A stretch of 64,000 bases of DNA from Hirundichthys speculiger (GCA_018398805.1 JAGFBZ010001895.1:1423001-1487000), one strand, 5' to 3'. Counted from the first letter of the stretch, positions 47,301 to 64,000 are shown. Notes: generated by a model not told the origin, from the sequence alone. Translations and numbers: made by a program.

Positions 47301-50201
47301 TCATCTGATCGATCAGTGCAGTCAGCATCTCCGTCACACTTCCAGCTGGCGTGGATGCACTCTCCGCTGGAGCAGCGGAACTCCTGAGAGGTGCACTGGT
47401 GAGCGGCAGGGGTGGCGCGGCTCTCCGTGCCACAGTTTTCAGGCCACTCGTCCGAGCCGTCGATGCAGTCGCTGTCACCGTCGCAGGCCCACAGCTGAGG
47501 AACGCAGACGGTGTTGTTGCACTGGAAGGACGAGGAGCTGCAGGTGGCGGGCGGACAGGAGGCCTCGTCACTGGCGTCGTCGCAGTCGGCGTCGTCGTCA
47601 CAGACAAAGGAGGACGAGACACACTGGCCGTTCCTGCAGCGAAACTCGGAGTCGCTGCACTGCTTGGCAGCTGGGAGAGAGAAGATGTGAATGGTTGAAG
47701 AAGGAAGCGTGAAGACAAAAAAGACCTAATGAAATCTATCAAGACAGACTCCATGCTCACCACAGCTGTCCTCATCAGATCCATTCTCACAGTCGGCCTT
47801 TCCATCACAGCGCCAGGAGCTTGGCACACAGTGGTTGAGGCGGTCCCCACAGCTGAACTCAGTGGGTCTGCAGGTTCTGGTCACTAGAAAAAACAAGACA
47901 TTGAAAATAGCATCTTGACCGTATTTTCTGCATAGACGCAGGATTCAGAGCTGGAAGTCCAAAATAAAGTCACGATACTCACAGCAGTTACCAGGAAGCT
48001 CATCGGTGCCGTCCGCACAGTCGTCCTCGCCGTCACACGTCCATCTCATTGTGATACATTTCCCGTTCCCACACTGGAACTGGCTGGGTCCACATGTCGT
48101 CAGAGCATCTGTGGCACACAGATATTAACATCCAGCTCCGTTTTATTCAGAATTTATTGGGTTGTCAAAAGGAGAACAATCCAAGCTAAAGTTCTTGGAC
48201 CTCCACTGTTATCAACAAGGCCTCATTATCAGCATGGCTGAAAACATTTCAGTCGCCGCAGCTGCACTTGGGTTTTCAGAGAAAATGATGTTACAGTTCA
48301 CATCACAAATCACAAGTAATTAAGGAGAACTGGGCCTCGACAGATTTGTGTTATTTCTTGCTCATTGTCGTATCTTACGAGAAATTCTTTGGCTTTAGAA
48401 AATGTAAACTTACGAAGTTCAGAACCAAAACTCCATTTTTAATGGATCCAATGAAGCAACTGAACCAGAAGAACCAATTAGGCTGAACATCAGAGAAGCA
48501 GAGGAGCTCCTTCCTCCCACTGTCCCCCCGAGAACCAGAAGCCCAGTTTCTGACTGGGCTCAGAGGAGCTCGGCATACAGCGTCTTCATTAGTGAGGTGA
48601 AATCTGCACTTTTTACTGTTAATATTAATATAAAATATTTATATTTAAGTATTTTTGTTGTTGTGGTTGGACGGAAGACAAATAATAAATTATGCATCCT
48701 GTGTTCATCAGTAGACCGTGGTCTCCGAGTGCAGCGTCATCATTCCTACATTATCTTTCCTTTAAAAAAAAGGAAAAAAAAAAGATTTCTTTGGGCTTCT
48801 GTGGATTGAAAACATTGTTTTATAATGTTTTAGTTGGTTAATCTCAAAAGGGGAACTTAGTTAATTCTTTTTTGCCTCTCCAGGCTTTACTGTGCATTAT
48901 TGCCCTTGTTATGGAGTTTTATATGAACATTCACAGTCTTGACTAATGATTTCTATCCAGGTGACCATACAGACACAAATATATGACCAAACCCCGACAT
49001 TATTTACCTTTAATTTCAACTGATCTTCCCTGAAACTGAATACGTGTTGGCAAACCCAAGTTCATGCTGGTTATTTACTTAAAGGGCTTAAAGTTCAGGC
49101 CTTGAAAGACAAACTGGACTGAATGGCAGAGTTATTGATCGTGCAAATCATTGCTGGGAAAGTAACACATGTCCTCAGACTCTTGTTTGTTGCCAACGCT
49201 CTGACGTGTTCATCTGACCGGCAATGAGTTAAACATTATATTGTCTTAACTGTTTTCTTAGATGTTGTGTCGGGGGCTCCTGGCTGGTCAGAAAGCTGAC
49301 TGATTATAGATTATAGGTCATCTGTTCCTATCCCTGTCAGAGACTACAATTTAAAATAACGTGAAGAAGGTGCAAAAAAATGACAGATATCTTTGTGAGT
49401 GACTGGTGTAGAAATGTGTTCCAGTGACAACCAGTTTCAACTTGTTTCCATCACGTCCCACAACCAACATACTGGGAAACAGGTCTGACGGTGACTTCAT
49501 GAGTAACCGGGAGTTCAAGCCAAACCAGAGGAATGCTGCTCAGAGAGAACGTGCCTCTGTGTTTGAGGTCCAGTTGGAGGAGTTTTTTTTTTTTTTTTTA
49601 CATTCACCTCCACTAATAGTGACCACTCGCAGATTTGCGACATGCCAGACAAAAATGCGCACCTGTAATGCGGGATGGCAGGACTGATTTTCAGCGCCCT
49701 TTCTCTGCATGAATGTTAAAGGCTTCCCAAAGCCGGCGTCTTTTTTCTTTCTTTTTTTTTTTTTTTTTTTTTTTAAACACAGGCTCAAACCTCATTGGCT
49801 GAAGGACCAGATATGGGCTGAGCGCCGGCGTATGAAAGCAATAAAACATAAAGCGCGTCTTACAAAAAAAAAAAAAAAATCTACAACTGAAAGAGGGAGA
49901 TTTAAATAAATAACAATGAATGAACTAATAGCGAAATATAAGTCCATTTTCACCAATATTTCAATTGTAACAAAACAGATATTTCTCTCTAAAATAACAT
50001 GAATGGAACTTCCCCCCCCACAAAATATGCATCTCTGCCTTTATCATCCTTATATTATATGTTAGACATGCAACGCTAAAATAAAGGCAAGCTGGCTCAT
50101 AATATTAATATATCAGACTGAAATGCAAGGTCTGTGAACTTACTTGAGTGATGAAGGTGGCAGATGAGTAAGAGGAGCGAGGCGTAACAGAGAAGTGTCA
50201 T
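41389..50201 (-). CDS. ldlr: Low-density lipoprotein receptor
   Basis: Cell-surface receptor that takes up cholesterol-rich lipoproteins through clathrin pits. 18 exons, reverse strand: 50144-50201, 47983-48108, 47761-47883, 47290-47670, 45883-46005, 45648-45770, 45397-45516, 45039-45164, 44533-44704, 44222-44450, 44016-44134, 43750-43889, 43460-43601, 42486-42629, 42057-42371, 41820-41918, 41558-41721, 41389-41439. Signal peptide ([20 protein letters not shown]); seven LDL-A modules with the CDxxxDCxDxSDE motif, three of them in one 381-nt exon as in human; EGF-A ([14 protein letters not shown]) and Ca-binding EGF-B ([11 protein letters not shown]); six-bladed YWTD propeller; EGF-C; a long Thr/Pro-rich O-glycosylation exon; one membrane span ([13 protein letters not shown]); cytosolic NPVY internalisation signal. 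About 917 residues. Exon 10 carries one extra base that breaks the frame. Intron 15 has a GC donor. Confidence 0.95.
44366..44369 (-). other. Frame break in ldlr exon 10 (+1 base)
   Basis: The coding strand reads [10 protein letters not shown] and then, one frame over, [13 protein letters not shown], a YWTD blade. Removing one base from the TTTT run joins them. The exon is 229 nt, against 228 in the human gene, and all its neighbours have the same phases as human exons, so a one-base insertion is certain relative to the family. Confidence 0.85.
46304..46983. mobile_element. TA-flanked MITE in ldlr intron 4
   Basis: Inverted ends CAGTGATCCCTT on both sides, flanked by TA dinucleotides, as for Tc1/mariner-type MITEs. 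About 680 bases, no transposase. A truncated relative ends at 22551. Confidence 0.8.
48109..50143 (-). other. ldlr intron 1
   Basis: The largest ldlr intron, 2.0 kb, between the signal-peptide exon and the first LDL-A module. It holds long poly-T runs at 49.58-49.60 and 49.75-49.77 kb and a poly-A run near 49.87 kb. No exon, RNA gene or named transposon is seen. Confidence 0.6.
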
Positions 50202-50450
50202 GTTTCTGGGCTTCACTGGATCATGCACCCGAACCGAACCTGCTGTTGACCTCTGACCAGGTGGAGCACCGCTGTCTGAGCAGTTACCTGCACCTGCAGG
50301 ATAAGCTGTGATAGTGTCTGGCTCCGCGAGCTCCAGGGATGCTCCTGCCGGGGGGAGACTGATGAGGGAGAGACGCACAATGCGCTGTTTGACAACATCA
50401 GACCCATTTCAATGTGGTCCAGGGGTGGGTGGAGCCGCGGGGGGGCCCGG

Positions 50451-50521
50451 GCAGGGGGAGGCGGGGTTCTGGGGTGGTGTGATTTCTGAGGTTCACACCC
50501 TCAACAATCGGGAGGCGGAGC
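50451..50521 (-). promoter_or_regulatory. ldlr promoter: SRE between two GC boxes
   Basis: Read on the coding (reverse) strand: a GC box CTCCGCCTCCCG (50510-50521), then ATCACACCAC (50474-50483), one base from the human sterol-regulatory element ATCACCCCAC, then CCCCGCCTCCCCCTGC (50451-50466), which contains CTCCCCCTGC as in human repeat 3. This is the repeat 1-2-3 layout through which SREBP and Sp1 drive LDLR when sterol is low. It lies about 250-320 bases before the ATG. Function is inferred from pattern and position. Confidence 0.7.
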
Positions 50522-50759
50522 TCTGTGGAGACCAATCTTACTATGAGTTTAACCCTTTCAGGAAGCAGAGCCCACCCACGCGGACAGCAGGGGGCTCCAC
50601 CAGTCTCAGCCCAGTCAAGGGACTGGACTACAGAGGCATTTTTGAACTGTAGCTTCCATTCTGATTTTATTACATTTTATTGGATTTTCTCTTGGGGATC
50701 AATACAAGTATTTTTGAATTAAATTGAACTGAACTGAGACAAAAAAAAAACATAAAACA

Positions 50760-51185
50760 CGCTCTACTGCTCACTAAGACCAGAAGAGTGGACCACATCA
50801 AGTCCAGTTCTGAGGTGCCAGAATACACCAGTGACCTCCTGACCCGGTATGAACCCACCAGACCCCTCAGGTCATCTGGATCCGGTTTATTATCAGTCCC
50901 CAGAGCCAGAACCAGACCAGCTGAAACACTCAGTTTATTTAAATCCAGGCTGAAGACTCCCCTGTTCTCAGCCGCCTTTAAATAAGATTTTATTGAGGAG
51001 CTCAAATCTGCACAGCCTTTTTAAAACTCTTTTTACTGTTTTCTTTGTTTTAATGCTTTAATTCTTTTACCTTTTAATGCTTTCTTTAAGCATCTGCGAT
51101 GCTTTTAATGTTTTATGTAAAGCACTTTGAATTGTTTTGTACATTAAATGTGCTATACAAATAAACTTGCCTTGTGGTGTATTAC
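50760..51185 (+). mobile_element. 3' end of an L2/Rex-type LINE
   Basis: The plus strand reads the C-terminal coding end of a LINE, with SSEVPEYTSDLLTRYEPTRP, LRSSGSGLLSVPRARTRP and LFKSRLKTPLFSAAF, then a T-rich 3' tail ending gctatacaaataaacttgcc. The 5' part is missing. It interrupts the ldlr-flank duplication unit, so it inserted after that duplication. Confidence 0.85.
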
Positions 51186-52009
51186 AACATAATTGTTGAG
51201 TAAAACTTTCTCATGAAATTAAAAAGAGGCTGTAAAGTGATAAAATGATATAGATCTGAACTTCCTAAACTGAGGTATTGTGGTCTGTTGCCCCTCATAA
51301 AGGTCCGAAGCCTTGAACTCTTATGAATCAAAGTGTGTTTAAGATGAGATTAACATCCTAAGAGGCGTAGAGATAAAGCACAACCAAAGATAAAACTACA
51401 AACAATAACCTTGAACCTGAGCAGAGTGTGAAGCTTTAGAGATAAATAAATACGCCTCAGACATTTTATGGAAAAAAACCTCTAATAATTCAAATTTGTT
51501 TTGGGTTGTAGTGAAGTAAAAACAAACGCTGTCTCTAACTCAACAGACCGAAGATTGTTAAAAATCATCCAGTTAGCAACTACAGTTCACTTTCTCCTTT
51601 TCTCCTGCTTCTAGTATTTATATAGATCTGATGATCTATATAAATCACTCTCGGATTCAGTTCAGTTCATTCCAGTGTTATTTATAGCGAACTGAAATGA
51701 ACAAAATTAATCTCTGGACACTTTACAAAGAGAGAAACCCCTCCATCTCATTTCAGCAAACACCTGACAACTGTGGAGATTTATTCCCAATAAATAAATA
51801 TTCCCAGAAAACGCCACGGTTAATACAGAATCAAAATCAGCTCCTTTTACTGGTCACATTCACTGTTCAGACCAGGAGCAGGAATTATCCCCCCTAACCC
51901 TCCCTGCACATTGACCACATTTAACAAGGTGTGACCAGGAGTTTTCTGTCACCTGTTGTCCCTTATGAAACACTGATTGCACTGATAGATCACTGTGTTA
52001 AAAGCAGCT

Positions 52010-52195
52010 GTTGTTCAGCTGATAGAGTGGTCGTCTTTCAGTCGGAAGCTTCTGGATCAACCCTCAACTTCCCCTGTTCACGTGTAGATGTGTCCTTGGG
52101 CTGAAATGCAACACACCACATCAATCCCAACGTGTTCCTCTCCTCCAAGTCGTTTAGGATAAAAGCATCTGTTAAATAAATGTAATGAAATCCAG
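52010..52195 (+). mobile_element. tRNA-derived SINE
   Basis: The head resembles a tRNA promoter (tcagctgatagagtggtcg as box A, tctggatcaa as box B). A conserved core gtagatgtgtccttgggc follows, and the tail ggataaaagcatctgttaaa is the usual fish SINE 3' end. Not a functional tRNA gene: no cloverleaf closes. Confidence 0.7.
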
Positions 52196-54304
52196 AAACA
52201 ATGGTGCAGATAGGTTCTTCTTCACCAGAGTCAGACACACCCTGCTGTATAATCGTTATTCACAATCTAAATGTCCTCATCACAGTTTATTTAAACTCCT
52301 TCTGGTTCTTCCAGTGTGCTTGTCCCTGTAGCCATTTTCACAATCACCACTTCTTCTTGCAAAACAAACACTATTGTTTGATGCAACTCTTTTGCTTTTG
52401 TGTTTTTTTAACTGTATTTGTCAAATCAGGTTCTCCCAGATTCACTTGGGCATAGTTTTGGCATCGAAACACAAAGGGCAGCAGGTGGAGGACTTTTTTT
52501 TTTTTTTTTTATGTACATAAGAAGAGCTTCTGGGTGCATGTCAATAACAAAGTGTTTTCAGTTATGCAGCTTCCCAGAAAGATCCCCCCTGTGAGAGCAG
52601 CGTCACATCTCTGGAGTCTCCTCCTACACTTTGGTTGCAAAGACTCATTTCATGGGAGAGGTTACCTCGGTCTTCATCATCCTGTCCCAGAAGAAGGTGA
52701 TTACACTCACAGAGTACTGAAAAGTGATCTCATCAATAAAGCAGACAGTTTATTTGACACAGCTAGGATTAATTCAGCCATGACAGCATACGTATTTTAG
52801 GGGATGAAACAAATACAAACACATCTAAAGTGAGAATATTTGAGGAAAACTGCCAATGATGATCACACATGTATAAACACCCACGTGGCCAAATGAATCT
52901 CCAGAGAACCATGCTGAGATGAAGGTTCCTCCAAAATTCAAACACACAGCAGATATAACGTCCTGTGTGTTCAGGTGTTGGTAACTGAATCAAGTGAGAG
53001 AAAGAATGTGGGCGTTTCAAAAACCCCAGGAGCGCTGGCGTTTAAACGGCAACAGAAGTATTTACTCCTTCTGATTTAACAGCAATGTACCTTAAAAATA
53101 GAGGATGAAAGGGAAAACTCAAATAGCTGATCCAACAGTCAAGTGCATTGATAGATATGGGGGGAAGCATCAGCTTCTGAAAAAAAAAATAAATGTGAAA
53201 AGAGTAATGTTTGGACAAAGAGGTCTATCTTTAGCCAAACGAAACACAATTTCAACCAACAAAGGGAGTGAAAAAATGAACCACTTCTCTTCTATTTTAC
53301 AGCTGATGACACTGAGAACAGATACAGATTCATGCAGCTATGCAAATAACCTGGTCCCACTGCGCCATCTAGTGTCCAGATGTAGCAATCCTAGGGCGTG
53401 CACTCCATCCTCATCATCATCATCATCATCAAGGTGCATTTTGCAAGCGTTTCTCTTTAATTATAGACAATAATGTCATTTTTCTGCCCACAGACATGCA
53501 TCATTTTGTTTCTTTTTCATTGCTATTATTATTTTAAAAGTGTATGAAGACTAGCATGCAATAAATGATTCTGTAAAATCATTTCTTCAGTTGAATTTTG
53601 TTTGAAATTCAGTAAAAAAATGATTCATATTCATTTTCTATATATAAAAACCAAGTGCTAGGAAATGAAACACATTTTTGGAAACCAGAAACATTAGTTG
53701 TAAAAATACCTTTATATTCCACTTCCAGAGTGTTTTTTTTTTTTTTTGTTTCATTTTGCTGTTTCATAAGGATGATTCCAGAAATAGTGTATTTATTTAT
53801 AAATCAGGAAATGCTTATTTGATATAATCAACAGCGTAGCGACTACCTCGGCCAAATAATAATCTAATACAGCTAATCTAATTCTGGAACACACAGGAAC
53901 GAGTTGTCAGACTGATGAAAGAGTTTTCCCAAGACAGCAGCAGCACTGATGCAGTGAACTGGTTCTGATCCTCATCTACTGGCTGATCAGCCACAGGTGA
54001 ACGTCTACAGGAAGGCATTAGAGCGCCACCCAGAGGAGGACATGGATGTGACGCAGGGCCAAACAGCTCACTAAAAAGAGCCGGCTCTTTTGGCTCCCAA
54101 GTGAATCAACACACCAAAAAACTCTTGGAGATTGAAGTTGTCTTCTCTTCAATATCTCTTTAAATTTAGCAAAAAAATCAAATTATATTGTAAATAACTG
54201 TTTGAGAGTGGCTGAATTCAAATGATCTGTTCACCTTTTGTTAAATACAAATACCTAGTCCAGGTAATACTGTTGACTTTTAAAATAGATATTAAACATT
54301 TTTT

Positions 54305-54790
54305 AAATAGCACATCAGATTGGGCTGATATTGTGTGAGTGACATTCCCAGATGGGATACAATTAGTGAGAAGTGGAATGAGTCTGTGGAAACTAGGACT
54401 TTTTATTCTATAACCTTGTCAAAGTCGTGGTAGTATATGACATTTATACATGATTTTGATTACGCTTTATTTTGAAATACCACATCAGATTGGGTTGAAA
54501 CTTGTTGAGTGACATTCCCAGATGGGATACTATTGTCTGAAGTGAAATTAGTCTGTGAAAACCAGGATTTGTTATTTTATAACCTTGTTAAAGTAGTGGT
54601 AGTATACTACATTTATACATGATTTTGATTTGACTTTATTTTGAAATACCACATCAGATTGAGCTGAAATTTGTTGAGTGACATTCCCAGATGGAATACT
54701 ATTAGTGAGAAGTGGAATGAGTCTGTGGAAACCAGGACTTTTTATTTTATAACCTTGTCAAGTAGTCTTAGTATACTGCACGTATACATG
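54305..54790. repeat. About 170-bp tandem repeat, three copies
   Basis: Units start with cacatcagattg at 54311, 54481 and 54650, giving periods of 170 and 169. Each has agtgacattcccagatgg, a gaagtg.aat.agtctgtg.aaacc.agga block and ataaccttgt. Same family as 21840-22300, opposite orientation. No open frame. Confidence 0.9.
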
Positions 54791-54959
54791 AATTCCAAGT
54801 AAGTAGTGAAGTAATTTATTATCATTTATAAAGTCTCTTTTGTTCATTCACATTCAAATGATAGCGCACAACCTCTTATTTTGAAAACACTGTAGCATAG
54901 CGATTATCGTAATTTCAACAGCAAAACGACACAAATTAAGATAAGGGATTTATAGTTGT

Positions 54960-55390
54960 CTCCTTGAGCTCTGCACTGCTGCAGAGATGCTCCTGCCAGG
55001 AGAAACTGATGAGGGAGACCCGTACAACACAGTGTTGGACAACACCAAACAACATTTGACCACATAATGAAATACTAAAAAGAGGACGTAAAGTATTCAC
55101 CTCAATATCTCAGCTTCCTGAATTGAGATATTAAGGTCTGTTTCCTCTTATAAAGACCTCATGTTATCACAATAGGTTCAAAGTCTTAAACAACCAAAAG
55201 ATACATTTTACAAATGATAAGCTTGAACCTGAAACTTTAAAGAAACTATAAAGAATAAAACTCAGACATTTTATGTTTGAAAAAAATGTAATAATAATTG
55301 TTTTGGGACAAAATTAGTGAGTGATATTTTTTTTTCTCTGTCACTCATAAAACACTGACTGAACTCCAATAAAGAAGTGATCAGCTTCTG
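54960..55390. repeat. Degenerate duplicate of the ldlr 5' flank
   Basis: Similar, in the same order and orientation, to 50.33-50.41 kb plus 51.19-52.0 kb: gatgctcctgcc, actgatgagggaga, gacaacac, aaaaagagg.cgtaaagt, cttcct.aa.tgagatatt, ggtctgtt, cttgaacctgaa, ctcagacattttatg, and aaacactgactg. Unlike the proximal copy it lacks the LINE. The copy of exon 1 and the SRE is not detectable. Confidence 0.7.
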
Positions 55391-56911
55391 TTTTTTACAG
55401 TCAGATATTAGTCTGTTTCACTAATGTCTACAAACAAACAAAAAAAAAGACTGTCCTTGGTTGTAGGGATGAAACAAATATCTATTTTATCTGGATTGTT
55501 TTTACAGCCGTATCAAATGGAGATGTCAACTTCTAATCTTAGTTGTTGCAGTTCCTCCAGTGACAGCTTTCATACTCTGATTCTGGCTCGAACATGTGTG
55601 GCTGGATTTCTGGACATGTCATTGTTGAAGCTTAAGTCACGTCTTGGTTTTGTTTATCGCTCCCCTGCCCCTCACGGCAAGATTACAGAAATGTTACTTA
55701 TCAGAAGAGACTTGAGCACAGTTTCAGATTACACAAATGTCAGAGTCTGCTGATTGCCGGTCTGTTCAGATTATAGTACCTGACATGCTGTCCTGTAACT
55801 GGGAGTCTTGAAGTTATTTCTCTGTTCACATTACATGACCTGACAGCAACTCGGTCATCCGACTGGTCTCTAATACCAAATTTTATCAAGAAAATTTCTG
55901 AAAAGTGAGGCATAACCATGCATGAAACACATGCTGACTATTTGAAAATGGACTGATGGAAGAACCACAGCTGTTTGTGTAATAATTGTTCAGTAATGAA
56001 AAAGAACAAGCAACATAGTAAGAGGAATAGAGATAGACAGGGATTACCACGACATCTCCAGATATTTGGCTTGTTTAAATTTGATCCGCCATCAGTAATG
56101 GCACATTGTGTTGCACTGCGAACACCTGTTGCATTGTGGAGATGCAGTAAACGGCAAGTCTAGAGAAGAGAAGCCACAGAAACCAAAACGAAAAAAAAAA
56201 ACAAAAAACAGAAAGGAAATAGCTGAATCCTGCAACAAGTTATTATTTATAACTATAACTATATATATATATTTTTTTTTTTACCTTTGTGACCATGGAA
56301 ATCCTCAACCTGCTCATCTCACCTGCATGGTGGGTGTGAACAAAGGAAGAAACTGATTAACAGTATTTAAACCTGAAACTCAATAAAGGAAACATAAACT
56401 TGTAGCTGTGTGTAGTGCTTTCTGCTCGTACCAGTTTGTTTTGGCCTTGTACTGCTGTGGACGTGCATTTCAGTCCTGAACCCCTGAACGCTGACAGATC
56501 AGGGACCAGAAAAAGTTTCACATAACAATTTTGTCTGGATTTCACAGGGGCATTATGAGGTTTAAGTACATTTCACGTCTGTTCCCACATATTTCACTTG
56601 TGATTTCAACATGTTTTTACATATTAAACTTCACATGTGCGAAATCAGATCCACTTGTAGTCACAGAGGATTTTATGTAATAGAGTATTACTGGGACTGT
56701 GTCTGCAATCAGAAAAAGACAGCAGACAGTGTTCTTGTTTTAAAATCTGGTCAAAAACATCCACACAATGAAGTGTCTGAACACATAGAGATCAGACCCA
56801 CTTTGATGTAGGTCAGAGGTCAATCCTCTGGGATCAATGCATGAGGCAAAAACGCAAGTTTCAATATGTAGCTGAGAACAAGAGACAACTGAAATATGAA
56901 CAAAGACATCA

Positions 56912-57727
56912 GAATGCAATGATTTACACATCTCATCAACCTGTTTTTTATTCCCAATAGACCATTAAGAACATAGCAATGTTGAAATTGAGACATTTAC
57001 CATCTCATGGAAAACATTGGCTCTTTTTGACTTTGATGGCAGCAACACATCTCAAAAAAGTTGGAACAGGGACAATGAAAGACTGGAAGACAAATAAAAA
57101 ACAAATGGATGGAGCATTTGATGAAGTTCACTTGTAAGTCAGTAACAATACTTTCTGATTTAAAGACAGAAGAGGTTTTCCAATCTGCAACAAGCAAAAG
57201 AAGTGTGGGAACAATTTCAGAAAAATTTCTTAATGTAAAATTTCAAAGAATTAGAAGATCCCACCATCTACAGAATATAGTATCAACAAAAGATTAAGAA
57301 AATCAGGAGGCGACTACACTTGTGCGTGATGTTCAGACCCTTAGGAGTCACTGCATTAATGACAGACATGATTCTCTACTGGACATCACTGCAGGGAATC
57401 TGGCAAAGAAGGTCCAGGACTGATGAGCAGCTAGAATCCTCCATCAGACAGAAATGGGACAACAATCCTCTGATAAAACTCCAGCAGCTGGTCTCACTTC
57501 CCAGATGTGTACAGATGTTAAAAGAAGAGAGGATGATACACAATGAGATGTGTTGCTGCCATCAAAGTCAAAATGAGCAAATATTTTACAGGAAATGGTA
57601 CGGTATCTCAGATTCAACATTTGATGTCATGTTCCATTGGGAATAAAATATGAGATTTGTAAATCAATGCATTGTGTTTATATCTTTTCACACACAGTCC
57701 GAGCTTTTTGGAGATTGGAGTTGCTTC
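56912..57727. mobile_element. Internally deleted Tc1-like element
   Basis: Ends are inverted: atgcaatgatttacacatctc left against atgcattgatttacaaatctc right (reverse strand). Just inside both ends lies the inverted pair aacacatctcaaaaaagttgg / gatgtgttgctgcc. In between only transposase scraps remain, such as the coding-strand pieces WDNNPLIKLQQLVSLPRCVQ. Most of the enzyme is deleted. Confidence 0.8.
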
Positions 57728-58372
57728 CTCCAAGGAAGCATTTCCACCCTGATGTAAGTGGTGTCTTCCAGACTAACAATCATTAAGGCAGGAGTGTGAA
57801 TAGTTTTAGTAAATGACTGGTCAACAGACCTCAAGGACATCCACCGACTCTTTGACACCTCCATCATTAATGTATAAAGTAAAAAGAAGAAAAGAATTTA
57901 AGATTTAAGCTTAATGTAAATGGATAAATGTTGGAAATAGCAATGAGAAAGTACCTAAAAGCACTTGACTTACAGCTTAATTTTAAAACTTGAAACGTGA
58001 CTTGAAGCAGATTTACACCATCTGGCTTCTGGACTGGATGCATTTAAACTACAAGCTACTAAAGGTTACAAATGTAAACTTCACTCAACACAAAAACACT
58101 AACCGTTTCCTCATGTATGAAGGCAACATTCAAATAGCGCTCAATTTAGTAAGTAGTGTCGCTGAACAACTTTTCCTACATAAATACACCTGAAACATGT
58201 CATCTCAACTAAATACAACTGAGACCAAAAATTAGTGTTGTTGATGACGGAGGAAGAATGCAGACTCACTAAAAACGTTATTTGGCCAACTAATATTCAG
58301 ATGCGGCTGTGCAGGTCAGTTTGCCATCGTAAAGCACTTCAAAAATGCTAAACACATCAATTATGAGATGCC

Positions 58373-58378
58373 TTTATT
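58373..58378 (-). terminator. Poly(A) signal of smarca4
   Basis: Reverse-strand AATAAA about 640 bases after the smarca4 stop. The first canonical signal on that strand, giving a 3' UTR of about 650 bases. Confidence 0.6.
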
Positions 58379-59012
58379 GTACTTTTTGGAATCCAGTGAC
58401 ACCGACAGGAGAAAACATCCCTATCCCTCCCTACCTTTTACAAACGTGACCTGAGAGTGAGGGGCTGCAGAGTGGGACGTACCGCGATCCCGCTTGTCGT
58501 CTTAAATTAAACACAAAGATAATATCGAAGACACGTCCAGATGCATTTCCACAGACTCGCAAGACACGCATTCAAAAACAAATATCAAGGAACGCAGTGA
58601 CTTCTGGTTCTCACAATTTGTCTCAAAGTGTAAGACAACAAAATTCATACAACTTCAAAAATAATAACAATAATAATAATAATTAAAATAAAAACAACTG
58701 CTGATTTGATGGCCCACAATCAGTTTATAATTCAGGCTCTGTCAATGTTCCACTTAGAGGAGAGAACAAAAAAAGGCAAAGAGACACACTACTAGTCACA
58801 AAGAAAAATGATTTAAATATGAAGTAGATGGTTCATAGGTTTCATGTCTTTTCTTGTTAATGGTATACTTTAATGACAAGTGAACTGTCTCACTAAAAAC
58901 CAGCTCATCTAAGTAAAACTAGGCCTTTGATTTTCTCCCTGCTGAGTCTAAATACAATATTTATAGTCCAGTTGAGGCTCAGAGGACTGTTGGTCCAGTG
59001 AAGTGGTCCACT

Positions 59013-63921
<4,909 letters not shown>

Positions 63922-64000
63922 TCAGTCAGTTTCTGTCACACATTTCAACCAACTATATCTAAATGTTAAAGGCTTGAAGATTATTGTTCAGTAACTCTGC

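Larger units (their letters stand above)
50522..58350. other. Intergenic between ldlr 5' end and smarca4 3' end
   Basis: No gene is recognised. The region contains a LINE tail, a SINE, a second array of the ~170-bp repeat, a degenerate copy of the ldlr 5' flank and a deleted Tc1-like element, all listed separately. There is also an ATC microsatellite at 53412-53431 and a palindromic gagccggctcttttgg motif near 54.08 kb that resembles a transposon end. Open frames such as 55424-55753 have no known domain. Confidence 0.55.

Noticed and set aside
47351..47698. Plus-strand open frame of 115 codons
   Set aside because: It is the shadow of ldlr exon 4 (three LDL-A modules) on the other strand; high GC there keeps the other frames open.
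52010..52090. tRNA-like sequence
   Set aside because: Promoter-box resemblance only, and a SINE core and tail follow. It does not fold as a tRNA.
55424..55753. Plus-strand open frame, 109 codons
   Set aside because: No recognised domain, intergenic, next to repeat-derived sequence; the start is in a repeat-like tract. Chance frame.

Overview
The window is vertebrate nuclear DNA, most likely from a ray-finned (teleost) fish. The genes are split by many short GT-AG introns and code for animal proteins. The spaces between are AT-rich and full of fish-type repeats: Tc1-like and hAT transposons, MITEs, Rex/L2-type LINE tails and a tRNA-type SINE. There are no bacterial operons, CRISPR arrays or viral genes.

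Layout. 0-6 kb: repeat-rich intergenic DNA. 6.3-9.85 kb (+): a sphingosine-1-phosphate receptor gene, best read as s1pr5, with a noncoding first exon and a one-exon coding region broken by two single-base insertions. 12.4-17.1 kb (-): spc24, a kinetochore Ndc80-complex subunit, five coding exons. 17.1-23.9 kb: intergenic, holding a hAT-like element with a long fold-back element inside it and a ~170-bp tandem repeat. 23.95-34.0 kb (-): kri1, a ribosome-biogenesis factor, 18 exons, with several transposons in its introns. 34-39.9 kb: intergenic. 39.9-50.5 kb (-): ldlr, the low-density lipoprotein receptor, 18 exons, plus a recognisable sterol-response promoter. 50.5-58.35 kb: intergenic, with a degenerate second copy of the ldlr 5' flank and a second ~170-bp array. 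58.35-64 kb (-): the 3' part of smarca4 (BRG1), running off the right edge.

These five genes are neighbours on human 19p13.2, so the block is conserved, but the internal order differs: kri1 sits between ldlr and spc24, and the last four genes all point the same way. They do not form one pathway: lipid-mediator signalling, chromosome segregation, ribosome assembly, cholesterol uptake and chromatin remodelling.

The most notable observations are: single-base frame disruptions at short homopolymers in three otherwise conserved genes, which probably point to consensus errors; an unusually high share of GC-AG introns (4 of about 52 that I could place); a fish LDLR promoter keeping the GC box / SRE / GC box layout; a degenerate duplication of the ldlr 5' flank; and a hAT element with a second hAT-like element nested in it, both with perfect 8-bp target duplications. 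I found no convincing new multi-gene system. All exon borders were read by eye.
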